From Gammaproteobacteria bacterium (GTDB lineage Bacteria; Pseudomonadota; Gammaproteobacteria; Granulosicoccales; Granulosicoccaceae), in the NCBI GenBank assembly GCA_019634245.1, contig JAHQVR010000105.1, forward strand, positions 1-14,863: a DNA stretch of 14,863 nucleotides. The letters run 5' to 3'. The notes under the pieces were generated by a model. The model made no database searches and had not been told where the DNA came from. It was given only the letters and a program-made list of their open reading frames with translations. The number at the start of each line of letters is the position of its first letter. Positions within the stretch are counted from its first letter, which is position 1. Both the position numbers and the translations under genes were made by a program. This document shows positions 10,065 to 14,863 of the stretch, piece by piece.

Positions 10065-10150
10065 AGTAAACACTCTCTACTCATGGTTTTCTGCACTCAA
10101 CAAAGCGGTTACGCTCTAATTAATTGAGATGAGTTCAACGTCTATTGGCA
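10065..10150 (-). promoter_or_regulatory. ligA leader with AT-rich dyad
   Basis: An 86-bp gap between gntR and ligA. The sequence CTCTAATTAATTGAG (10114-10128) is a 15-base dyad with a single mismatched pair, centred at 10121. It could be an operator for the adjacent GntR regulator, acting on a promoter internal to the unit. No convincing promoter hexamers or terminator are visible, so read-through from gntR is also possible. Confidence 0.35.
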
Positions 10151-10864
10151 TCAGGCACAGGAAATAAGCGTAGGGATATGAGCATCCACCTCTTCCCCAA
10201 CAAACAGCCTCGCATATTCAAGCGTGGCATTCGAGTGCTCACGCATGATTAACTCAGCCCGCATCGCATCACCAGACTCGATCGCCTGTCGAATAATGCT
10301 GTGCTGTGAATGACCCACCGAAAGACGCAACACTTCTCGATCTAGCTGATCCATATCTGGCACATGTGTTCCCAACGCTGCCAGAGGTAGATGTCGAATC
10401 GATTCGTAGGCCATCAGGATATATTCATCGCCGCATTGCTCCATGATCGTTTCATGAAACAGCGCATTGGCATCCCGATAAATTTCAATATCTTCAGCGA
10501 CGAGTCGACGTTTGCGAACGATACCATCAGTCATGGCAATGGATTGGTTTAGTCGGCGGCGGCTTGCCTCTGACAGTCCATTACGAGCCATTGATGCGGC
10601 CGCAGCGCCTTCCAAAATGCCTCGCAGTCGTAACACTTGCTCTAAGTCCTGCAGGCGAACTTTTCGAACTTCATAACCTCGACCAGGCAGCTTTTTTATA
10701 AGTCCGCTGGCCTCAAGCCGGGTGAGAGCAAACTTGGCAGGGGTACGAGAAACAGCAAGCAAATCAGCCACAACCACTTCCGACAACCGCTTACCCGCTG
10801 GCAATCCACCATCGATGATCATTTTTCGCAACGTCGATAACGTCCGTTCCTCGGCTTCAGCCAT
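10151..10864 (-). CDS. GntR-family transcriptional regulator, FadR/FCD subgroup
   Basis: A DNA-binding regulator of 237 residues. The N-terminal winged helix lies at about residues 5-70 (LSTLRKMIIDGGLPAGKRLS, AVSRTPAKFALTRLEASG, PGRGYEVRKV). The C-terminal all-helical FCD ligand domain shows the usual metal-site pattern: Asp and His in YRDANALFHETI, then further His in VGHSQHSIIRQAI and MREHSN. Regulators of this subgroup commonly repress catabolic operons and release DNA when bound to a carboxylic acid or aromatic acid. It lies upstream of ligAB on the same strand and divergent from pcaIJ, so it probably controls both units; its own transcription would also be affected by sites in the shared region. 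The start ATG at 10864 has GAGAG upstream. Confidence 0.92.
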   Translation of the reverse strand: MAEAEERTLSTLRKMIIDGGLPAGKRLSEVVVADLLAVSRTPAKFALTRLEASGLIKKLPGRGYEVRKVRLQDLEQVLRLRGILEGAAAASMARNGLSEASRRRLNQSIAMTDGIVRKRRLVAEDIEIYRDANALFHETIMEQCGDEYILMAYESIRHLPLAALGTHVPDMDQLDREVLRLSVGHSQHSIIRQAIESGDAMRAELIMREHSNATLEYARLFVGEEVDAHIPTLISCA

Positions 10865-11036
10865 GTCGAGATCTCTCGCTTAATGTATTCATTTTGGCGC
10901 TATACGGCCATTTTACATCAATATTACCCCACTTATGCATTCATTATTAATATTGAATTCGTTTTCGAGCATCGTTCACAACACGCTTTTGACTCCCGCT
11001 GCCCCCGTTCTTTCACAAATGCTCTAAGTTATCGGC
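10865..11036. promoter_or_regulatory. Divergent gntR / pcaI control region with a perfect 9-bp inverted repeat
   Basis: A 172-bp, AT-rich gap between two divergent transcription units. TCAATATTA (10918-10926) and TAATATTGA (10948-10956) are exact inverted copies whose centres are 30 bp apart, about three helical turns. A shorter dyad AATG-TATT-CATT lies at 10882-10893. These are plausible operators for the GntR protein. I cannot assign -35 and -10 elements with confidence. Confidence 0.45.
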
Positions 11037-11759
11037 ATGAACAAAACAGTGAATTCCCTATCCGAGGCTGTCGCCTCAGTGGCCGATCGGACCACGTTGA
11101 TGATCGGCGGCTTTGGAGGCTCCGGTGCGCCCATTGAATTGATGCATTCGTTGATCGATCGCTTCACCCGTACTGGCCATCCGAACAACCTGACGGTCAT
11201 CAACAACAACTCTGGAAACGGCCAAGTGGGATTGGCTGCCATGATTCGAGAAGGCATGGTGACAAAATTGATCTGCTCTTATCCTCGATCAGCCGACCCC
11301 AGTGTCTTCGCTAAAACCTATGCCTCGGGTGACATTGAACTGGAATTGGTGCCGCAAGGCACTTTAGCTGAGCGTATTCGAGCAGGCGGTGCGGGCATTC
11401 CCGCCTTCTACACACCCGCCGGCTTTGGAACCGATCTAGCCAGGGAAAAACCAACACAAATTTTTGATGGGCAATCTTATGTTCAAGAGCGTTGGCTAAA
11501 AGCGGACGTGGCCCTAATAAAGGCCGAGGTCGCAGATTCAATGGGTAATTTAACGTATCGAAAAACGGCGAGAAACTTCAATCCCTTGATGGCAATGGCT
11601 GCTGCCACCACCATCGTTCAGGTATCCAAACTGGTTAATCCTGGTGAGATAAACCCCGAGCATGTCATTACACCGGGGATATTTGTCACGCATTTGGTAT
11701 CGGTAAGCCAGCCACGGCAGGAGGAAGAATTGATGCGCGCTAAGGCAAGCTACCCATGA
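11037..11759 (+). CDS. pcaI: 3-oxoacid (probably 3-oxoadipate) CoA-transferase, subunit A
   Basis: The A subunit of a two-part CoA-transferase that moves CoA from succinyl-CoA to a 3-oxoacid. In the beta-ketoadipate pathway this yields 3-oxoadipyl-CoA, which is then thiolysed. It has 240 residues, close to PcaI and ScoA. The Gly-rich CoA-transferase motif GGFGGSGAPIEL is at residues 24-35, followed by conserved stretches around ELVPQGTLAERIRAGGAGIP and TPAGFGT, and near the end VNPGEINPEHVITPGIFV. The start at 11037 fits the family's N-terminus although the ribosome binding site is poor. Its stop overlaps the pcaJ start as ATGA. It is divergent from gntR. ScoA-type acetoacetate specificity is the main alternative; the aromatic neighbours and the PcaJ-like partner favour 3-oxoadipate. 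Confidence 0.88.
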   Translation: MNKTVNSLSEAVASVADRTTLMIGGFGGSGAPIELMHSLIDRFTRTGHPNNLTVINNNSGNGQVGLAAMIREGMVTKLICSYPRSADPSVFAKTYASGDIELELVPQGTLAERIRAGGAGIPAFYTPAGFGTDLAREKPTQIFDGQSYVQERWLKADVALIKAEVADSMGNLTYRKTARNFNPLMAMAAATTIVQVSKLVNPGEINPEHVITPGIFVTHLVSVSQPRQEEELMRAKASYP

Positions 11760-12442
11760 CTATCAATAAACTCAATGGCCCCAGCATCGCCTGGCGAGCG
11801 GCTCAAGATATACCCGATGGCGCTTACGTGAACCTCGGTATCGGTCTGCCAGAGCTGTGCGCACAATTTCAACCCGCCCACAGGCAGGCAGTATTCCACA
11901 CCGAGAACGGCCTGCTGGGGTTTGGCGAAGCACCCACTGATGGAGAAGAAGATTGGGATCTAATAAACGCCGGCAAAAAAGCCATCACCATGCAACCTGG
12001 GTCAGCCTTTTTTGATCAGGCCGATAGTTTTGCGATGGTTCGAGGTGGCCATCTGGATATGGCCATTCTAGGCGCGTTCCAGGTGTCACAAAAGGGTGAT
12101 CTGGCTAACTGGCGCTTGGGCAGTGGCGGTATTCCTGCCGTTGGTGGCGCTATGGATTTGGTGCACGGTGCTAAACAAGTCGTGGTGTTGACTGACCACA
12201 TAACCAAAGACGGCAATCCGAAATTAGTCAGCACCTGTACGTTTCCACTCACCGGGCTTGCCTGTGTAACCCGGGTGTACTCCTCGTTGGCCGTGGTGGA
12301 TATCACAGACGATGGTTTCTTACTTCGTGAAAAGCTGCCGAGTGTAACGATGGACAAGCTTCAGTCGCTGACAGGCGCGCCACTACACACTGACAGCACT
12401 GTAAAAGATTTGTTGGTTCCCGATATTTTGCAGAACGTATAA
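11756..12442 (+). CDS. pcaJ: 3-oxoacid (probably 3-oxoadipate) CoA-transferase, subunit B
   Basis: The catalytic B subunit, 228 residues. The glutamate that forms the covalent CoA thioester in this family is E50, in the motif TENGLLGFG. Other family blocks are VNLGIGLPELC near residues 25-35, GSAFFDQADSFAMVRGGHLD, ILGAFQVSQKGDLANW, VGGAMDLVHGAKQVVV and FPLTGLACV. The GDLANW and GGAMDL region resembles Pseudomonas PcaJ in my judgement. The start ATG at 11756 overlaps the pcaI stop by 4 nt. The stop is followed after 1 bp by the stop codon of a transporter remnant on the other strand, with no visible terminator between. The CoA acceptor is not determined by sequence alone. Confidence 0.9.
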   Translation: MTINKLNGPSIAWRAAQDIPDGAYVNLGIGLPELCAQFQPAHRQAVFHTENGLLGFGEAPTDGEEDWDLINAGKKAITMQPGSAFFDQADSFAMVRGGHLDMAILGAFQVSQKGDLANWRLGSGGIPAVGGAMDLVHGAKQVVVLTDHITKDGNPKLVSTCTFPLTGLACVTRVYSSLAVVDITDDGFLLREKLPSVTMDKLQSLTGAPLHTDSTVKDLLVPDILQNV

Positions 12443-12443
12443 A

Positions 12444-12596
12444 TTACGCCACCCAACCGGTATAGATCAGGCGAATAGCCACTAAGGACACAAAGACTCG
12501 AAATACTCGTCTGAACACGCTTTCCGATACTTTATGTGTCACCCGTTTACCCACCCACGTTCCTAAAAAACTCGCAAGCATTAAGAAACCGGTTGC
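12444..12596 (-). pseudogene. C-terminal remnant of a TauE/SafE-family membrane transporter
   Basis: An open minus-strand stretch of 50 codons plus a TAA stop, directly after the stop codon of the LysR gene. The peptide begins ATGFLMLASFLGTWVGKR and continues with VFRRVFRVFVSLVAIRLIY. This matches the last loop and final membrane helix of TauE/SafE (sulfite/sulfonate exporter) proteins, where a GTWLGKR-like motif is followed by an FRR motif and a terminal helix. A full protein is about 250 residues, so roughly 200 N-terminal residues are missing. The frame meets a stop (TGA) eight codons upstream, inside lysR. There is no ribosome binding site and no plausible start. The position suggests a deletion that removed the lysR-transporter spacer and most of the transporter gene. 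Confidence 0.7.
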
Positions 12597-12598
12597 GC

Positions 12599-13495
12599 TT
12601 AAGCACTCGCCGGCACTTCAGCGGTTAGCCTTTCCATGAACATGGATACTGAGGCGGATGGTTGTGCGGCCAAACGATACGCATACCCGGCTGAAGTTTC
12701 CCAAATCGTTTCATCGGTACGGATTTGATTTAAACCCATAGAGTTTGCCAAAGGCAATAACTGAGTCGGAATGTGGGCGATGTAGTTGCCATTACGCAAT
12801 CCTTGGAGCAGGCTGTGTATCGAGGTCGTTTCCAACGATACCTTGGGAGGTGACAAACCATAATTGGAAAAAAACGTCGAAATTCTTTCGTTTCCTACAT
12901 AGTCACTTTTCAACACCAACCAAGGATAATGATGTATCGCATCGGGCTTAACTGCCGACTTGTTGGACAAAGGATGAGATGGATCGGCAATCAATACATG
13001 CTGCACTTCAATCAACGGTCGTTTAACAATCTCCGAGCGATTGGGAAAATCCAAAGACACACAAATCAAATCAAGATCACCGGCCAATAGATCTGGCAGC
13101 AAGGTGTCAATGACACCACCCACCAACGAGATTGACACGCCCGGATTCTCATGCTGAAAGCGCGCCACGATCGGCGGTAAAATAGCAACTAACCAAATGG
13201 GGCCAGCCCCAATGCGTATCGATCCCGAGCGGCCGTCTCTAAGTTCCTCTATTCGAGTGACAGCGTGTCGATACTCATTCTCCATCAACTTGGCGTGGTG
13301 ACGCAGGATGTTGCCGTATTGGGTTAGCACAACTCCAGTAGAGGCTCGATCGAATAAGCTGACACCCAGTTGCTCTTCAAGCCGCTGAATGGATTTAGTC
13401 AGAGCCGGTTGACTCACATTCAGCTGCCGAGCAGCCTCTGTCACAGAGCCATTGTCAGCGACCGCCAAAAAGCTTTGGAGTAATCTTGACTGCAT
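12599..13495 (-). CDS. LysR-type transcriptional regulator divergent from the cyclase pair
   Basis: 298 residues, normal LysR length. The winged helix-turn-helix is at about residues 1-60 (LLQSFLAVADNGSVTEAARQ, VSQPALTKSIQRLEEQLGVS, LFDRASTGVVLTQYG). The effector domain begins near SIRIGAGPIWLVAILPPIV. It is divergent from the cyclase-family genes across a 227-bp gap, so it most likely activates them in response to a pathway intermediate. The 3' end lies at a probable deletion junction with a transporter remnant, but the C-terminus (MERLTAEVPASA) looks like a natural LysR end, so the protein appears intact. It could also act on pcaIJ, which converges on it. The effector is unknown. It is unlike the LysR at 6617 beyond the shared fold. 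Confidence 0.91.
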   Translation of the reverse strand: MQSRLLQSFLAVADNGSVTEAARQLNVSQPALTKSIQRLEEQLGVSLFDRASTGVVLTQYGNILRHHAKLMENEYRHAVTRIEELRDGRSGSIRIGAGPIWLVAILPPIVARFQHENPGVSISLVGGVIDTLLPDLLAGDLDLICVSLDFPNRSEIVKRPLIEVQHVLIADPSHPLSNKSAVKPDAIHHYPWLVLKSDYVGNERISTFFSNYGLSPPKVSLETTSIHSLLQGLRNGNYIAHIPTQLLPLANSMGLNQIRTDETIWETSAGYAYRLAAQPSASVSMFMERLTAEVPASA

Positions 13496-13722
13496 GCTCA
13501 GTAGCCGTCTCGCAAAATGTCATTCTGACAGGTTATATTCCTGAGCCTAATTTACCCGAAAAACCGTCAATAAGCTCACATATACCAGGATGATTATTCA
13601 TTTAAGTTATTGCCATGGCAAAATTTACTATTTGCCCGACTGATCATTTTTGGTAATAGTTAGACAAAACTCAACGCCTGCGTGCGCAATCACCGTATGT
13701 GTAGAAGAAATCAGGAAATTCA
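13496..13722. promoter_or_regulatory. Divergent lysR / cyclase control region with a central 12-bp palindrome
   Basis: A 227-bp gap containing the perfect palindrome TTGCCATGGCAA at 13610-13621, near its middle (114 bp from the lysR start, 101 bp from the cyclase start). It fits the dyad type bound by LysR regulators. A weak possible promoter for the cyclase genes is TTGCCC (13632-13637) and TAATAG (13654-13659) with a 16-base spacer and TG just before the -10. An AGGA ribosome binding site (13713-13716) precedes the cyclase ATG by 6 bases. Confidence 0.4.
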
Positions 13723-14538
13723 ATGACTAGCCACACTGATCCCGCCACCGGACTCACGTACCACGAGCTTAGCCACGAGTGGGGACATGGTGTGCCATCG
13801 ATGCCCGGCTACGATGATGTTCTGTTGTGGCGAACGGTCAAACACGCTCAACACGGCGTCATGGCACATCGGATGAAAATGGTCATGCACTCTGGCACGC
13901 ATATGAACGCACCCATCCACTTAGTTCAACGGGCGATCGGTATTGGTGAGCTACCTTTAGAACGCCTATTCGGCAATGGAGTGATCGTCTCAATACCCAA
14001 AGACCCTTGGGGTACGGTCACCAAAACCGATCTGGAAGCCCACGCGCAGTGGATAAACGCTGGAGATTTAGTCTTGGTCGTCACCGGCTGGCATCGTCGC
14101 TATTCAGACAGCCTGGAATATTTTGGAGATGCCCCTGGCCTTAGTCTCGAAGCAGCTGAGTGGCTCGTCGAAAAACAGATCGGGCTGTTAGGCATTGATA
14201 CGCCACAGGTCGATCACCCTATGGCCACATCGCTGGCGGATCATCGTGGTGGACCACAAATGAATCGAGTGGTACAAAAATACCGCGACGCTACCGGACT
14301 GGACCCTGAAAAAGAGCACCCGATTTGGAATGGCGCCCACAAAGTTTTATTAGCCGCAGGTATCCCAACGATCGAAAATGTGGGCGGAGATGTCGACGAA
14401 CTCCTCAACACTCAAGCGTTAATACATGCCCTGCCCTGGAAATTCGATGGTGGAGATGCGTGCCCGGTGAGACTGGTGGCAATCACAGATCCATCCAACA
14501 ATTATCAGATCGATGCAGGAGATACCTTCGATGCCTGA
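13723..14538 (+). CDS. Cyclase-family metal-dependent hydrolase (kynurenine formamidase/isatin hydrolase superfamily), Asn variant
   Basis: 271 residues. Members of this family open amide or lactone rings or cleave N-formyl groups with bound Mn or Zn. The hallmark HxGTHxDxPxH appears as HSGTHMNAPIH at residues 56-66, so the metal-binding Asp is Asn62. Other expected positions are present: D159 and D164 in GIDTPQVDHP, and E218 in GIPTIENVGG. Between these two blocks lies an extra stretch (about residues 167-205) that makes it longer than the roughly 210-residue kynurenine formamidases. The start ATG at 13723 has AGGA upstream. Its last 8 bases overlap the start of a second cyclase gene, which suggests a co-translated pair, perhaps a hetero-oligomer. 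A LysR gene is divergent. The true substrate cannot be named; ring-opening of an aromatic-derived lactone or lactam is a guess from the neighbourhood. Confidence 0.88.
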   Translation: MTSHTDPATGLTYHELSHEWGHGVPSMPGYDDVLLWRTVKHAQHGVMAHRMKMVMHSGTHMNAPIHLVQRAIGIGELPLERLFGNGVIVSIPKDPWGTVTKTDLEAHAQWINAGDLVLVVTGWHRRYSDSLEYFGDAPGLSLEAAEWLVEKQIGLLGIDTPQVDHPMATSLADHRGGPQMNRVVQKYRDATGLDPEKEHPIWNGAHKVLLAAGIPTIENVGGDVDELLNTQALIHALPWKFDGGDACPVRLVAITDPSNNYQIDAGDTFDA

Positions 14539-14863
14539 TTCAATATCATCAAACGGATTGCGTTATTACGATCTTACTCACCGGTGGGGTCATATGATGC
14601 CTGAATGGCCATCGAGCCCAGGTGTTAATGTCACTGTGAAACAATTCCATGCCAAGGACGGTTTGTTTGTCACTGAGTTCGAAGGGATTATGCATCGTGG
14701 CACCCACATGGATGCTCCGCTGCACGTCACCGAAAATACCCCTTCACTCACGGGCTATCCAGTGAGTACGTTTTTCGGTACTGGCGTTGCAGTATCCATC
14801 CCCAAAAAAAAGTGGGAAGTGATAACCGCTGAAGATCTAGAGAATGCCACACCGAAAATTCAA
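14531..14863 (+). CDS. Second cyclase-family hydrolase, canonical motif (partial, 3' end beyond window)
   Basis: The first 111 codons are visible and the frame stays open to the edge. The N-terminus YYDLTHRWGHMMPEWP parallels the upstream gene's YHELSHEWGHGVPSMP, so the two are paralogues. The metal-binding motif is complete: HRGTHMDAPLH at residues 55-65 with Asp61. ATG at 14531 lies inside the end of the preceding gene (8-bp overlap, ATGCCTGA), so translation is probably coupled. The adjacent stretch YPVSTFFGTGVAVSIPKKKW matches the region after the motif in the first cyclase (LPLERLFGNGVIVSIPKDPW). Function as for the family: hydrolysis of a cyclic amide, lactone or formamide. The remaining part, including the Glu motif, cannot be checked. 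Confidence 0.85.
   Translation, partial: MPDSISSNGLRYYDLTHRWGHMMPEWPSSPGVNVTVKQFHAKDGLFVTEFEGIMHRGTHMDAPLHVTENTPSLTGYPVSTFFGTGVAVSIPKKKWEVITAEDLENATPKIQ

Noticed and set aside
12444..12596. Remnant as a genuine small membrane protein starting at the internal ATG near 12582
   Set aside because: No ribosome binding site, and the residues match the end of a known larger family rather than a complete small protein.

Overview
The window looks like a chromosomal segment of a marine-type gammaproteobacterium of moderate GC. This is inferred from two things: the gene order of the nitrate operon (binding protein, permease, tandem ATPase, NirB) and the style of the aromatic-catabolism proteins. No rRNA, tRNA, CRISPR array, insertion sequence or phage gene is visible. 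Coding density is high, and no gene-free stretch exceeds about 230 bases.

Region 1 (1-6495, all minus strand) is an assimilatory nitrate/nitrite operon, transcribed nrtA - nrtB - nrtC-like tandem ATPase - nirB. The genes are tightly packed: 30-nt and 9-nt gaps, then a 4-nt ATGA overlap. The operon imports nitrate or nitrite through an ABC transporter and reduces nitrite to ammonium with NADH. nirB runs off the left edge. A LysR-type regulator (6617-7513) lies divergent from nrtA and is the obvious local candidate controller.

Region 2 (7532-12442) is an aromatic-catabolism block. A minus-strand unit reads gntR - ligA-like - ligB-like - metallo-beta-lactamase-fold hydrolase. Divergent from gntR is a pcaI-pcaJ pair (3-oxoacid/3-oxoadipate CoA-transferase). 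LigAB-type enzymes open catechol-type rings by extradiol (meta) cleavage, while PcaIJ belongs to the ortho-cleavage beta-ketoadipate route. None of the usual 4,5-pathway enzymes (LigC, LigI, LigJ, LigK) is present. The hydrolase is alkylsulfatase-like but lacks the family's C-terminal domain. The combination may be a non-standard ring-fission route, but its substrate cannot be read from sequence.

Region 3 (12444-14863) holds a 50-codon C-terminal remnant of a TauE/SafE-type membrane transporter, directly abutting the 3' end of a second LysR regulator. Divergent from that regulator are two overlapping cyclase-family (kynurenine formamidase/isatin hydrolase-like) genes. The first carries Asn where the metal-binding motif HxGTHxDxPxH normally has Asp. 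The second, cut by the window edge, keeps the Asp.

Points most worth a second look: the LigAB/MBL/PcaIJ combination; the asymmetric tandem ABC ATPase whose non-consensus residues fall on a single composite ATP site; the paired cyclases; the transporter remnant; and several well-formed dyads in the regulatory intergenic regions.
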